A DNA stretch of 21,441 nt. Origin: Alphaproteobacteria bacterium. GTDB taxonomy: Bacteria > Pseudomonadota > Alphaproteobacteria > GCA-2731375. The position numbers and the translations under genes were made by a program. The notes below the pieces were generated by a model. That model was given only the letters and a program-made list of their open reading frames with translations. It did not search any database and was not told the DNA's origin. The stretch lies in assembly GCA_030746295.1 (NCBI GenBank), contig JASLMY010000056.1, positions 1-21,441 on the forward strand, given 5' to 3'. Positions 1-7,850 of the stretch are shown here, piece after piece (position 1 is the first letter of the stretch; each line of letters begins with the position of its first letter).

Positions 1-95
1 TTAGGTGGGGGGCATCGAGACGATTCTGACCGAACCGGATTTGCTCTAGTGCAGTCGATTTGACGCCCCTGCCTTAGGGCGCGAACGGTAACGCC

Positions 96-1010
96 TCAGC
101 GGCTCCGGCCGGCCTCGCTCTCGGCCATGATCCAGTCGCGGAAGGCGCGGAGCTTGGTCCGCTTCAGGGCCTCGGGCTTGTAGACCAGCCAGTGGGCGAA
201 GCTGATCGGCAGGCCGAGGGCGAAGGGCCGCACCAGACGGCCGGCCTTCAGGTCGCCCGCGACCAGGCTGCGCCGCCCGAGCGCCACCCCCTGTCCCTCC
301 AACGCCGCCTCCATGACGATGCTGCTGGGCCGGAGCGTCATGCCGTAGTTGGGGTTGACGTTCTCGACCCCGGCAGCCTGCAGCCACATGCGCCAGTCCG
401 GCGCCAGGTCGCCGAGCTGCCGGGTGCCGTCGTGCAGCAGTTGATGGAAGCGCAGGTCCGCGGGCGTGCCCAAGGGATGCGCGCCCTCGAGCAGCGCCGG
501 CATGCAGACCGGAAAGACCTCCTCGCCCATCAGCCACTCGGCGGCGAGGCCCGGGTAGTCGCCGGCGCCGAAGCGGACGGCGATGTCGACCTCGTCGGCA
601 TCGAAATCCACCAGCTCCATGGAGGCGGTGATCCGGACCTCGACGTCGGGCGCCTGCTGCTGGAAGTCGTCGAGACGGGGGATCAGCCACTTCGAGGCGA
701 AGGCGGGCGAGGTGTTGATGTCGAGGGGGCCGCCCTCCCGCTGGCGCTGCAATTGCCCGACCGCCTCGGCGATGTTGTCGAGGCCGGCGCCGAATCCGGG
801 CAGCAGCAGTTGTCCCGCCGGGGTCAGCACGATGGCCCGGTTGAGCCGGCGGAAGAGCCGTTGGCCGAGATGCGCTTCCAGCGCCTTGACCTGCTGGCTG
901 ACCGCCGCCGGGGTGACGAAGAGCTCCGCCGCGGCTTGCGAGAAGCTCTGATGCCGGGCCGCGGCCTCGAAGGCACGGACCGCGTTCAAGGGCGGAAGCT
1001 GGCGTCGCAC
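96..1010 (-). CDS. LysR-family transcriptional regulator (GcvA-like)
   Basis: A 304-aa DNA-binding regulator. Residues about 6-65 form the LysR winged helix-turn-helix (PPLNAVRAFEAAARHQSFSQ, then AAAELFVTPAAVSQQVKALE). Residues about 90-295 form the periplasmic-binding-protein-like effector domain. The opening and the effector-domain phrases (FASKWLIPRL, DIAVRFGAGDYPG, GQGVALGRRSLV) are typical of the GcvA/DsdC-like branch, whose members regulate amino-acid or beta-lactamase genes; the ligand here is unknown. The start is GTG, with GAGGA six bases upstream; no closer ATG fits the family N-terminus. It diverges from a 62-aa ORF across 193 bp that contains two copies of TAGAATTTCT, one over its own probable -10 box, which suggests autorepression. 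Family call is firm; target is inferred. Confidence 0.95.
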   Translation of the reverse strand: MRRQLPPLNAVRAFEAAARHQSFSQAAAELFVTPAAVSQQVKALEAHLGQRLFRRLNRAIVLTPAGQLLLPGFGAGLDNIAEAVGQLQRQREGGPLDINTSPAFASKWLIPRLDDFQQQAPDVEVRITASMELVDFDADEVDIAVRFGAGDYPGLAAEWLMGEEVFPVCMPALLEGAHPLGTPADLRFHQLLHDGTRQLGDLAPDWRMWLQAAGVENVNPNYGMTLRPSSIVMEAALEGQGVALGRRSLVAGDLKAGRLVRPFALGLPISFAHWLVYKPEALKRTKLRAFRDWIMAESEAGRSR

Positions 1011-1042
1011 GATTGTTCCTCGCGAAAGTTTATCTTAGGCAG

Positions 1043-1070
1043 GATATAGAATTTCTGGTTTGCGGAACAA
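1043..1070 (-). promoter_or_regulatory. Candidate sigma70 promoter of the LysR gene
   Basis: On the minus strand TTGTTC (1070-1065) and TATATC (1048-1043) are separated by 16 bp. The -10 box lies about 33 bp before the GTG start. The decamer TAGAATTTCT (1047-1056) lies over the spacer and overlaps the -10 box, as expected for an autorepressed LysR gene. Boxes were matched by eye only. Confidence 0.45.
1047..1056. promoter_or_regulatory. Candidate LysR operator, copy A (TAGAATTTCT)
   Basis: The ten bases TAGAATTTCT recur exactly at 1158-1167, 111 bp away in the same divergent region. This copy overlaps the putative -10 of the LysR gene. Binding by the adjacent regulator is inferred. Confidence 0.45.
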
Positions 1071-1156
1071 GCTTCAAAGTCCCACATATCTCCAGGATTG
1101 AGCGCCATTCTTGGCATTACCGGATCGCCGATCGCACCACCGATCCATCAGAAAGC

Positions 1157-1169
1157 TTAGAATTTCTAA
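1157..1169. promoter_or_regulatory. Candidate LysR box, copy B (TTAGAA-T-TTCTAA palindrome)
   Basis: This is a perfect 6-1-6 palindrome with the T-N11-A form of a LysR box. It contains the second copy of TAGAATTTCT and lies 35 bp upstream of the 62-aa ORF. It is AT-rich in otherwise GC-rich DNA. It is the likely activation site for the divergent small gene; no footprint evidence is available. Confidence 0.5.
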
Positions 1170-1203
1170 ATACATCGGCGACCGCAACACTGGAGTTGAG
1201 ACG

Positions 1204-1392
1204 ATGTTCCACCGCCACCACACCCAAGCCTTCGATCCTGCGCACGCCCCCTACGACACCGGCGGGCACTGGTACGTCACCGATGCCGAATACCAAGCGG
1301 CCGTGCAGCGTGGCATGCGGCTTCGCTCGGAAGTCGCCGCTGGGCTCGTGAAGTCGCTGGCGACAAAGCTCGGCGAGCTCTTCCGCGGCTGA
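1204..1392 (+). CDS. Small protein (62 aa) divergent from the LysR gene
   Basis: The 62-aa product starts MFHRHHTQAFDPAHAPYD. The ATG at 1204 has GGAG eight bases upstream (1192-1195), which favours it over the longer in-frame ATG at 1111. The N-terminal half is rich in His and aromatic residues (HRHH, YDTGGHWYVTDAEY). The C-terminal half is a probable amphipathic helix with alternating Arg/Lys (RGMRLRSEVAAGLVKSLATK). There is no signal peptide or membrane segment. I do not recognise the family with certainty; the C-terminal pattern recalls small alphaproteobacterial proteins of the DUF1127/RSP_7527 kind, but that is only an impression. Position makes it the first candidate target of the LysR regulator. 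Confidence 0.65.
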   Translation: MFHRHHTQAFDPAHAPYDTGGHWYVTDAEYQAAVQRGMRLRSEVAAGLVKSLATKLGELFRG

Positions 1393-1433
1393 GCATCGGC
1401 CGCGCCATCGCCTCCCTGACCGTACCCGTCACC

Positions 1434-1457
1434 GCCCCCATCATCGCCCCCATCATC
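1434..1457. repeat. Two tandem copies of a 12-bp unit
   Basis: GCCCCCATCATC occurs at 1434-1445 and again at 1446-1457, in the gap between the 62-aa ORF and the secreted-protein gene. It is a short direct duplication with no visible function, possibly a variable-number locus. Confidence 0.6.
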
Positions 1458-1542
1458 GCCGGATCGTGACCGGCCGTGATCGCCGGCAGCGGCTATCATG
1501 GCCTGGTCTCGCCGCCACCGGCGCGGATGGGGAGCGAAGGGG

Positions 1543-1896
1543 ATGCGACGAATTCGAGATAGGCTGGCGGCGTCGGGCGCGCGGGCGACCGTGCTCGCGG
1601 CGGCATTTTGGCTCGGATCGCTGGTTGTCGTCGAGGCAGCACCCGCGCACCGCTGCCAGGCGGTCTTCGATCGTACCTTGGCCGAGGTCGAGATCACGGA
1701 GCAGCAGATTCGCGACTACACGGTCGTCGAGAACTGGGCCTGGTACCGGACCGGTCGCCAGCTCTTGGGCTACAGCGCCTGGGTGGCGCTGGCGGGTTGC
1801 AAGGGCAGCATCGTCATCGACGTCTCCGAACAGTGCTGGTTCGAGCAGGCCTACGTCCACGGCCCCTGCCGAGTCGAGGGGCTGAAGAGCTATTGA
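1543..1896 (+). CDS. Small secreted four-cysteine protein, unknown function
   Basis: A 117-aa product. The ATG at 1543 has GGAG at 1531-1534, eight bases upstream; an in-frame ATG at 1498 would add 15 residues and has no better site. Residues 1-35 look like a Sec signal peptide: an Arg-rich n-region (MRRIRDRLAASGAR), a hydrophobic core (ATVLAAAFWLGSLVVV) and a likely signal peptidase I site near VEA-AP. The mature part of about 85 aa has four cysteines (in HRCQ, AGCKG, EQCWF and GPCRV), which could form two disulfides in the periplasm, and several aromatic residues. I recognise no family. It lies 60 bp before the pyrimidine 5'-nucleotidase gene on the same strand, but nothing links the two functionally. 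Confidence 0.65.
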   Translation: MRRIRDRLAASGARATVLAAAFWLGSLVVVEAAPAHRCQAVFDRTLAEVEITEQQIRDYTVVENWAWYRTGRQLLGYSAWVALAGCKGSIVIDVSEQCWFEQAYVHGPCRVEGLKSY

Positions 1897-1956
1897 GAAG
1901 GTCGGGCGAGGCTTGCCCCCTTGCCGAACCGCTCCGCTATCGCCAGATTAGCGGGC

Positions 1957-2673
1957 ATGTCCGATCAACGAAGCGAACCAAGCGCCGACCGGGCGCCCGA
2001 CCTCGATCAGGTCGAGGTCTGGATCTTCGATCTCGATAACACGCTCTATTCGTCGCGCCACAACCTCTTTGCCCAGATCGACCGGCGCATGGGCGAGTTC
2101 ATCGCCGATTACCTGGCGATCGAGGTCGCCGAGGCCAAGCTGCTACAAAAGCAGTATTTCCATCGCCACGGCACGACGCTCCGGGGCCTGATGAACGAGC
2201 ACGGCATGAACCCCGATGCCTTTCTCGACTACGTCCACGACATCGACCTCGACCCGATCCCGCCGAACGCGCGGCTGAAGGACGCCCTGTCGCGGCTCGA
2301 GGGCCGCAAGCTGATCTTCACCAACGCCACCCGCGAGCATGCCGAGCGGGTCACCCGGCACCTGGAGATTGACCAGTTCTTCGAGGCGGTCTTCGACATC
2401 GTCGACAGCGACTACCTCCCCAAGCCCGAACGCCGGCCCTATGAGAAGCTGTTGGCGCAATACGAGGTTCGGCCCGAGCGCGCCGCCATGGTCGAGGACA
2501 TCGCCCGCAACCTGGCGCCGGCGGCGTCGCTGGGCATGACCACGGCGCTGGTGCCGAACCCCAACGCCTGGGCGGGCGCGGGGTCCGACGAGGCCCACAT
2601 CCACCACCTCGTCGACGATCTCGCCGACTGGCTCCTGGCCGTGGTCGATCGCGTGCCGGCGCGCCGCGGTTGA
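1957..2673 (+). CDS. HAD-family pyrimidine 5'-nucleotidase
   Basis: A 238-aa cytoplasmic haloacid-dehalogenase hydrolase of the pyrimidine 5'-nucleotidase type (Sdt1/TIGR01993-like), which removes phosphate from UMP/CMP-like nucleotides. Visible HAD motifs: I, FDLDNTLY with nucleophile Asp25 and acid/base Asp27; [13 protein letters not shown], the Lys in [23 protein letters not shown]. The helical cap lies between motifs I and II ([19 protein letters not shown]). The ATG at 1957 places motif I near residue 25, usual for the family; there is an upstream in-frame TTG at 1921, and the ribosome site is weak for both. In Alphaproteobacteria this gene commonly precedes dapD, as here with a 55-bp gap. 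Confidence 0.92.
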   Translation: MSDQRSEPSADRAPDLDQVEVWIFDLDNTLYSSRHNLFAQIDRRMGEFIADYLAIEVAEAKLLQKQYFHRHGTTLRGLMNEHGMNPDAFLDYVHDIDLDPIPPNARLKDALSRLEGRKLIFTNATREHAERVTRHLEIDQFFEAVFDIVDSDYLPKPERRPYEKLLAQYEVRPERAAMVEDIARNLAPAASLGMTTALVPNPNAWAGAGSDEAHIHHLVDDLADWLLAVVDRVPARRG

Positions 2674-2728
2674 CAGCCATCCCTTGCCGGCTAAGTTCGG
2701 GAGCCGAAGCCGGCATGGGAGGATAGGC

Positions 2729-3577
2729 ATGAACGCGGCCACGCTCGAAACCACAATCGACGCCGCCTGGGAGCGCCGCGACGAGGTCAGCCCCGAGACC
2801 GGGGGCGCGCTCCGCGAAGCCATCGACGCGGCCTTGAACGGCCTCGATTCAGGCGATTTCCGGGTTGCCGAGCGACGCGGCAATGGCGACTGGCACGTCA
2901 ACCAGTGGCTGAAAAAGGCGGTGCTGCTGTCCTTCCGCCTCTACGACATGGGGGTGATCGCGGGCGGCCCCGGCGAGGCCGCGCCCTGGTTCGACAAAGT
3001 CCCCTCCAAGTTCGCCGGCTGGGACGAGGCCCGCTTCCGCGCGGCCGGTTTTCGCGCCGTGCCGAACTGCGTCGTCCGCCATTCCGCTTATATCGCCCCC
3101 GACGCGGTGCTGATGCCCTGCTTCGTCAACTTGGGCGCCCATGTCGGCGCCGGCACCATGATCGACACCTGGGCGACGGTCGGCAGCTGCGCCCAGGTCG
3201 GCGCCAACTGCCACATCTCCGGCGGCGCCGGCATCGCCGGCGTCCTGGAGCCGCTGCAGGCCGAGCCCGTGATCATCGAGGACAACTGCTTCATCGGCGC
3301 CCGCTCCGAGGTCGCCGAGGGCGTCATCGTCGAGGAAGGCTCGGTCTTGAGCATGGGGGTCTACATCGGCGCCTCGACCCGAATCGTCGACCGGACCACG
3401 GGCGAGGTCCATCAGGGCCGGGTGCCGGCCTATTCCGTCGTCGTGCCGGGGACGATGCCGGGCGCGGCCCTGCCCGACGGCTCCCCCGGGCCCGGCCTCT
3501 ACTGCGCCGTCATCGTCAAGCGGGTCGACGCCGGCACCCGGGCCAAGACCTCGGTCAACGAGCTTCTGCGCAGTTGA
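2729..3577 (+). CDS. dapD: 2,3,4,5-tetrahydropyridine-2,6-dicarboxylate N-succinyltransferase
   Basis: A 282-aa enzyme that transfers succinyl from succinyl-CoA to tetrahydrodipicolinate in the succinylase route to meso-diaminopimelate and lysine. The N-terminal helical domain ([20 protein letters not shown]) and linker ([16 protein letters not shown]) are typical. They are followed by a left-handed beta-helix of hexapeptide repeats from about residue 110 ([20 protein letters not shown], then [20 protein letters not shown]) and the conserved [20 protein letters not shown]. Length matches the family. The ATG at 2729 has GGGAGGA five bases upstream. It is followed closely by dapE on the same strand, so the two are probably co-transcribed. 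Confidence 0.98.
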   Translation: MNAATLETTIDAAWERRDEVSPETGGALREAIDAALNGLDSGDFRVAERRGNGDWHVNQWLKKAVLLSFRLYDMGVIAGGPGEAAPWFDKVPSKFAGWDEARFRAAGFRAVPNCVVRHSAYIAPDAVLMPCFVNLGAHVGAGTMIDTWATVGSCAQVGANCHISGGAGIAGVLEPLQAEPVIIEDNCFIGARSEVAEGVIVEEGSVLSMGVYIGASTRIVDRTTGEVHQGRVPAYSVVVPGTMPGAALPDGSPGPGLYCAVIVKRVDAGTRAKTSVNELLRS

Positions 3578-3601
3578 GCGGTGGGGCCGGATCGGGCACC
3601 G

Positions 3602-4768
3602 ATGGAGAACGCGCCCCGGATCGACCCGATCGAGCTCAGCCGTGACCTGATCCGCTGTGCCAGCGTGACGCCGACCGACGACGGCGCCCTCGACATCCTG
3701 CAGGCGGCACTCGAAGGGCTGGGCTTCGTCTGCCATCGGCTGCCGTTCTCGGCCCCGGGCACGGCGACGGTGGACAACCTCTATGCCCGCTTCGGCGATG
3801 GCCGCCCGAACCTCTGCTTCGCCGGCCACACCGATGTGGTCCCGATCGGCGATGCCGGGGCCTGGGGGGCGGAGCCCTTCGCCGGCTTCGTCTCCGAGGG
3901 CACCCTCTATGGCCGCGGTGCGGTCGACATGAAGGGGGCGGTCGCCTGTTTCGCCGCCGCCGCCGAGCGCTTTCTCCAAGACAAGGGCGATAGCTTCGAT
4001 GGCGCCGTCAGCCTGCTGATCACCGGCGACGAGGAAGGCCCCGCCGTCAACGGCACCGTCCGGGTGCTGGACTGGATGCGCGAGGCGGGCGAGGTCATCG
4101 ACCACTGCCTCGTCGGCGAGCCGACCAACCCCGAGCGGCTCGGCGAGATGATCAAGAACGGGCGGCGCGGCAGCCTGAACGGGCGCATCACCGTCAAGGG
4201 CTGCCAAGGCCACGTCGCCTACCCCCACCTCGCCGACAACCCGGTGCCGCGCCTACTGGCGTTGCTATCGCGCCTCACGGGCAGCCGCTTCGAGGACGGC
4301 GACGACGCCTTCCAGGCGACCAACCTGGAGATCACTTCGCTCGACGCCGGGATCGCGGCGACCAACGTCATCCCGGCCGAGGCGACGGCGCTCTTCAACA
4401 TCCGCTTCAATGTCCGCCATACCGGCGCCAGCCTCAGGCGCTGGATCGAGAGTCAATGCGCCGCCGTCGGCGGCGACGTGGCGGTCGAGATCGAGGTCAG
4501 CGGCGAAGCCTTTCTGACGCCGCCCGGCGACTTCACCGGGCTGTTGGCGGCGGTCATCGAGGAGACGACGGGCCTTCGGCCGGTGCTCTCGACCACGGGC
4601 GGCACCTCGGACGCCCGCTTCATCAAGGACCATTGCCCGGTCGCCGAGTTCGGCCTCGTCAGCCAGACCATGCACAAGATCAACGAGCAGGTGCCCGTCT
4701 CGGATCTGGAGCTCTTGACGCGCATCTACGAGTGCCTGCTGCACCGCTACTTCGATCGGGGCGCTTGA
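3602..4768 (+). CDS. dapE: Succinyl-diaminopimelate desuccinylase
   Basis: A 388-aa dinuclear-zinc M20-family hydrolase that removes succinate from N-succinyl-LL-diaminopimelate. Metal and catalytic residues are in place: His76 and Asp78 in GHTDVV, Asp109 in GRGAVDMKG, Glu144-Glu145 in TGDEEGP, Glu173 in VGEPTN and His358 in TMHKINE. The dimerisation (lid) domain lies about residues 185-300. The ATG at 3602 gives the usual N-terminus ([20 protein letters not shown]); an in-frame GTG at 3581, only 3 nt after the dapD stop, is an alternative that adds seven residues. Neither has a strong ribosome site, so coupling to dapD is plausible. Its stop overlaps the next gene's start (TGATG). Confidence 0.97.
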   Translation: MENAPRIDPIELSRDLIRCASVTPTDDGALDILQAALEGLGFVCHRLPFSAPGTATVDNLYARFGDGRPNLCFAGHTDVVPIGDAGAWGAEPFAGFVSEGTLYGRGAVDMKGAVACFAAAAERFLQDKGDSFDGAVSLLITGDEEGPAVNGTVRVLDWMREAGEVIDHCLVGEPTNPERLGEMIKNGRRGSLNGRITVKGCQGHVAYPHLADNPVPRLLALLSRLTGSRFEDGDDAFQATNLEITSLDAGIAATNVIPAEATALFNIRFNVRHTGASLRRWIESQCAAVGGDVAVEIEVSGEAFLTPPGDFTGLLAAVIEETTGLRPVLSTTGGTSDARFIKDHCPVAEFGLVSQTMHKINEQVPVSDLELLTRIYECLLHRYFDRGA

Positions 4769-5361
4769 TGCCGAACGGCCAAGAGATCGTCAGCTCGATC
4801 TATGGCGCCTGGCGCATCCTGCGCTTCGATCCGGGCGCGCTGACGCACTTCAACCAGACCGTCGAGGGCTTTTGGCGCTCGTTCTTCGCCGCCCTGCTAG
4901 TCGCCCCGGCCTATCTCGTATCGAGCCTGGTTCGCTTCTTCTCGCTGCCGGCGGAAGACACCGCCGAGGTCGACCCGCTCGCCTTTTTGACCCTGCGCCT
5001 GCTCGGCTTCGCGCTCGCCTGGATAGCCTTTCCGGTCGCCATGATTTGGCTGACCCGGCTCCTGCAGTTCGGCCAACGCTACGTCGTCTACATCATCGTC
5101 TGGAATTGGTCCTCGGTCGTCGCCATGGCGATCATGCTGCCCTTGGTGATTCTGTTGTCACTGGGGGTGTTTCCCGAAGGCATCGCCGGCGGCATCATGA
5201 TTTTCGCCTTCGGCTGCGTGCTCTTCTACGCCTACCTGGTAGCCCGGGTCGGGCTCGAGTGCGGCACCGGCACCGCCATCGCCATCGTCGTCTTCGAGGT
5301 CGTGCTCGACCACCTGGTCGACCTGGGGGTGAGCCGGCTCTTTCAGTCGCCGTTGTTGTAG
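4768..5361 (+). CDS. Five-helix inner-membrane protein, Yip1-like, downstream of dapE
   Basis: A 197-aa integral membrane protein. Its ATG shares one base with the dapE TGA, so translation is probably coupled. Hydrophobic segments are at about residues 36-57, 73-97, 105-131, 139-160 and 165-185. The N-terminal cytoplasmic stretch ([20 protein letters not shown]) precedes the first helix. Overall shape (short polar N-terminus, then five closely spaced helices) resembles YIP1-domain proteins, but I see no decisive motif. A membrane protein of this type between dapE and truA seems common in Rhodospirillales-like genomes (recollection, not tested). The last 19 bp overlap the 3' end of the convergent truA. 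Function unknown. Confidence 0.85.
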   Translation: MPNGQEIVSSIYGAWRILRFDPGALTHFNQTVEGFWRSFFAALLVAPAYLVSSLVRFFSLPAEDTAEVDPLAFLTLRLLGFALAWIAFPVAMIWLTRLLQFGQRYVVYIIVWNWSSVVAMAIMLPLVILLSLGVFPEGIAGGIMIFAFGCVLFYAYLVARVGLECGTGTAIAIVVFEVVLDHLVDLGVSRLFQSPLL

Positions 5362-6092
5362 GCGACCCGGACCAGATAGAGGCCGTCCGCCGGCGCCACG
5401 GGGCCGCAGCGGCGCCGGTCCTGCGCCGCCAGCGCGGCCGACAGGTCCGCCGCCCGCCACTTGCCCTCGCCGACCAGCTTCAGGCTGCCGACCAGCGAGC
5501 GGACCTGGTTGTGCAGAAACGAGCGGCTCTCCGCCTCGATCAGGATTTCCTCGCCCTGGCGTCGGACCTCCAGCCGATCGAGCGTGCGCACCGGCGACGC
5601 GGCCTGGCACTTGGTCGAACGGAAGGTGGTGAAGTCGTGGTGGCCGACGAGCTGGCGGGCCGCCTCACCCATGGCCTCGTGGTCGAGCGGCACGCCCAGG
5701 TGCCAGACCCGGTGGCGGGCCAGCGCCGGCGGTGGCCGCCGGTTCAGAATGCGATAGCGGTAGTGGCGCCGGGTGGCCGAGAAGCGGGCGTGAAAATCGT
5801 GCCCGACCGGCAGCACCGTCAGCACCGCGACGTCGGCCGGCTTGAGGTGGAAGTTCACCGCGTCGCGAACGTCCTCCGGCCGGCGCGCCTTGGCCAGGTC
5901 GACATGCGCCACCTGGCCCAGCGCATGGACGCCGGCATCGGTGCGGCCGGCGCCGTGCAGCCGGACCGGGCCGCCGGCGATCGGCTCCAGCGCCGCCTCG
6001 ATCGCGGCTTGCACCGAGGGGCCGTTCTCCTGGCGCTGCCAGCCGACGAAGCCGTAACCGTCGTATTCGATGGTGAGCTTGTAACGCGGCAT
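5343..6092 (-). CDS. truA: tRNA pseudouridine(38-40) synthase
   Basis: A 249-aa enzyme that isomerises uridines 38-40 in the tRNA anticodon arm. The N-terminus [20 protein letters not shown] and the catalytic motif [19 protein letters not shown] (nucleophile Asp52) are diagnostic. Further family blocks are [16 protein letters not shown] and [13 protein letters not shown]. It starts 3 nt after the fmt stop, so def, fmt and truA form one minus-strand unit. Its last 19 bp overlap the convergent membrane-protein gene, with no room for a separate terminator. Confidence 0.98.
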   Translation of the reverse strand: MPRYKLTIEYDGYGFVGWQRQENGPSVQAAIEAALEPIAGGPVRLHGAGRTDAGVHALGQVAHVDLAKARRPEDVRDAVNFHLKPADVAVLTVLPVGHDFHARFSATRRHYRYRILNRRPPPALARHRVWHLGVPLDHEAMGEAARQLVGHHDFTTFRSTKCQAASPVRTLDRLEVRRQGEEILIEAESRSFLHNQVRSLVGSLKLVGEGKWRAADLSAALAAQDRRRCGPVAPADGLYLVRVAYNNGD

Positions 6093-6095
6093 GGC

Positions 6096-7019
6096 CTAGT
6101 CGAGTCGGCTGCCGGGCGGCAGTGGAAAACCGCGCAGAAAGGTGGGCCCGTCGAGGGCCGCCTTGCCGGCGCGCTGCAGGGTGCGGAGCGCCAGCGCGCC
6201 TTCGCCGCAGGCGACGGCCGGGCCCTCGTCGAGCACCGTGCCCGGCGCGCCCTCGCCCCCGATCGCCGCCGCTGCCAAGACCTTGACGCGTTCGCCGCCG
6301 CGCTCGAACCAGGCGCCGGGAAAGGGTGCCAGGCCCCGCACCGCTCGCGCCAGCTCGACCGCCGGACGGTGCCAATCGAGCCGCGCCTCCGCCTTCTCGA
6401 TCTTGGCGGCGTGGGTGACACCGGCTTCGGGCTGGGGCCGGGGCGTCAGCGTGCCCGCCGCCAAGCCATCGAGGGCCCGGCAGATCAACGGCGCGCCGAG
6501 TTCGGCCAGGCGGTCGTGCAGCTGGCCGGCGCTCTCTTCCACGTCGATCGAGACCCGCTCTTCCAGCAGCACCGGTCCGGTGTCGAGGCCCCGGTCGATC
6601 AACATCGCCGTCACCCCCGTCTCGCCGTCGCCGGCCATGATGGCGCGCTGGATCGGCGCCGCGCCGCGCCAGCGCGGCAGCAGCGAGGCGTGCAGGTTGA
6701 CGCAGCCGAGCCGAGGTGCCGCCAGCACCGGCGCCGGCAGGATCAGCCCGTAGGCGACGACGACGGCGGCGTCGGCGGCGAGGGCGGCGAAGGCTTTCTG
6801 GACGGCCGTGTCCTTCAAGGTAGCGGGCGTCCGGACCTCGATCCCGGCCTCCTCGGCCAACGCCTGGATCGGCGAGGGCCGTGCCTTGCGACCGCGCCCC
6901 GCGGGTCTCGGCGGCTGGGTATAGGTGCAGAGGATCTCGTGACCGGCCGCCAGCAAAGCCCGGAAGGTCGGCGCCGCGAACGCCGGCGTGCCCATGAAGA
7001 CGAGCCGAAGCCGGGTCAT
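6096..7019 (-). CDS. fmt: Methionyl-tRNA formyltransferase
   Basis: A 307-aa enzyme that formylates Met-tRNA(fMet) with 10-formyl-tetrahydrofolate. N-terminal Rossmann domain: [20 protein letters not shown]. Catalytic residues Asn108, His110 ([18 protein letters not shown]) and Asp146 ([10 protein letters not shown]) are present. The C-terminal OB-like tRNA-binding domain begins near residue 205. The start is the only sensible ATG: the next Met, at residue 9, lies inside the GTP motif. No Shine-Dalgarno site precedes it; instead the inverted-repeat element at 7023-7097 ends 3 nt from the ATG, so its ribosome access may be unusual. Confidence 0.98.
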   Translation of the reverse strand: MTRLRLVFMGTPAFAAPTFRALLAAGHEILCTYTQPPRPAGRGRKARPSPIQALAEEAGIEVRTPATLKDTAVQKAFAALAADAAVVVAYGLILPAPVLAAPRLGCVNLHASLLPRWRGAAPIQRAIMAGDGETGVTAMLIDRGLDTGPVLLEERVSIDVEESAGQLHDRLAELGAPLICRALDGLAAGTLTPRPQPEAGVTHAAKIEKAEARLDWHRPAVELARAVRGLAPFPGAWFERGGERVKVLAAAAIGGEGAPGTVLDEGPAVACGEGALALRTLQRAGKAALDGPTFLRGFPLPPGSRLD

Positions 7020-7022
7020 CGG

Positions 7023-7097
7023 CTAGTGTCCCGAATCGGAAGTTCGCATCGCTTGCGGCAAGCGCCCGACGAACCTCCGATTCGACAAGGACACTAG
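7023..7097. repeat. Imperfect inverted repeat (MITE-like) abutting the fmt start
   Basis: The left arm (7023-7046) is CTAGTGTCC + CGAATCGGA + AGTTCG. The right arm (7070-7097) reads, on the minus strand, CTAGTGTCC + TTGT + CGAATCGGA + GGTTCG. That gives 23 pairs with a 4-nt bulge and one mismatch. A nested perfect hairpin CGCTTGC-G-GCAAGCG sits at 7050-7064. The ends are CTAG on both sides and are flanked by CGG on both sides (7020-7022 and 7098-7100), compatible with a TA or short target duplication. It may be a small non-autonomous element or a dispersed repeat; only a genome-wide search can tell. Confidence 0.75.
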
Positions 7098-7110
7098 CGG
7101 CTTCTTGATT

Positions 7111-7188
7111 CCAGTGTGGTTTAGGGGTTTGAAGTTCCTCACGGCGATTGCCCCGATACTGAGAGGAATTTCAAATCGACCACACTGG
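7111..7188. repeat. Second imperfect inverted repeat in the def-fmt gap
   Basis: The left arm 7111-7140 begins CCAGTGTGGT and contains TTTGAA and TTCCTC. The right arm 7163-7188, read on the minus strand, begins CCAGTGTGGT and contains TTTGAA and TTCCTC, with a 4-nt length difference and one mismatch: 22 matching pairs around a 22-nt loop. It shares AGTGT near the end and GAAGTTC in the left arm with the element at 7023-7097, so the two may be diverged relatives. It lies 3 bp beyond the 3' end of def. Confidence 0.75.
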
Positions 7189-7191
7189 TTC

Positions 7192-7710
7192 TCAAGCGCT
7201 CGCCTTCTGGCGCTGCGCCTTGACCAGCTTGCGCAGGATCATATTGCGTTTCAGGGTCGAGAGATGGTCGACGAAGAGGATCCCGTCCAGGTGGTCGAAC
7301 TCGTGCTGGATGCACCGCGACAACAGGCCGTCGGCCTCGAGAGACTGCGCCTTGCCGTGATAGTCGAGGTAGTCGACCCGGACCCGCTCCGGCCGCTCGA
7401 TCTCGGCGAAATGCTCCGGCAGCGACAGGCAGCCCTCGTTCAGGACAACGCCCTCGTCCGAGAACCAGACGATCTCGGGGTTGACCAGGTAGTGCGGCGC
7501 CGGCGCCGCGTCCTCGGCGCTGACGTCGGTGACGATGACCCGCTTGGGAACCCCGACCTGGATCGCCGAGAGGCCGATGCCCGGCGCCTCGTGCATGGTG
7601 GCGAGCATGTCGTCCATCAGCCGACGCAGCTCGTCGTCGACGGCCCGGACGGGCTCGGAGGTCACCTTCAACCTGGGGTCGGGCGCATATATCAGCGGCA
7701 GGATCGCCAT
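7192..7710 (-). CDS. def: Peptide deformylase
   Basis: A 172-aa iron/zinc hydrolase that removes the formyl group from nascent proteins. The three family motifs are present: GIGLSAIQVG (residues 44-53; Ser where Ala is more common), EGCLSLP with metal ligand Cys94, and QHEFDHLDG with ligands His136 and His140 and catalytic Glu137. Length is normal. The gene lies upstream of fmt on the same strand, but the 172-bp gap holds two hairpin elements rather than the usual tight spacing. A weak promoter (TTGACG at 7776-7771) precedes it, and it diverges from rmuC. Confidence 0.98.
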   Translation of the reverse strand: MAILPLIYAPDPRLKVTSEPVRAVDDELRRLMDDMLATMHEAPGIGLSAIQVGVPKRVIVTDVSAEDAAPAPHYLVNPEIVWFSDEGVVLNEGCLSLPEHFAEIERPERVRVDYLDYHGKAQSLEADGLLSRCIQHEFDHLDGILFVDHLSTLKRNMILRKLVKAQRQKASA

Positions 7711-7753
7711 GATTCGTCTGCTCTCGGCCTTCGTTTCGGCTATGCACTACCTA

Positions 7754-7776
7754 GTATGCGCTCCAGGGGCCGTCAA
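7754..7776 (-). promoter_or_regulatory. Weak candidate -35 region for def
   Basis: On the minus strand TTGACG (7776-7771) is followed, after 17 bp, by TAGGTA, a poor -10. It would place transcription start about 30 bp before the def ATG. The -35 is good, the -10 is not, so this is tentative. Confidence 0.25.
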
Positions 7777-7850
7777 GTTTGGCCCGGGCGCGAGGCTTTG
7801 GTCGCCGGTCGTGCTAGAGTAGCGGCGGATTTTTCGGGAGAATCGCCCTG

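Noticed and set aside
64..81. CGCCC...GGGCG stem just after the LysR stop as a terminator
   Set aside because: Only five pairs with an eight-base loop and no T-run in the minus direction.
1434..1457. Tandem 12-bp unit as part of a CRISPR or iteron array
   Set aside because: Only two directly abutting copies, no spacers, and no cas or replication gene nearby.
2849..4228. A 459-codon open frame on the minus strand opposite dapD and dapE
   Set aside because: It is the mirror of two certain genes in GC-rich DNA; its composition is Asp/Ala/Gly/Arg-rich without any domain.
4872..7097. A 741-codon plus-strand open frame opposite truA and fmt
   Set aside because: Arg/Asp/Ala-rich shadow of truA and fmt, both firmly identified on the other strand.
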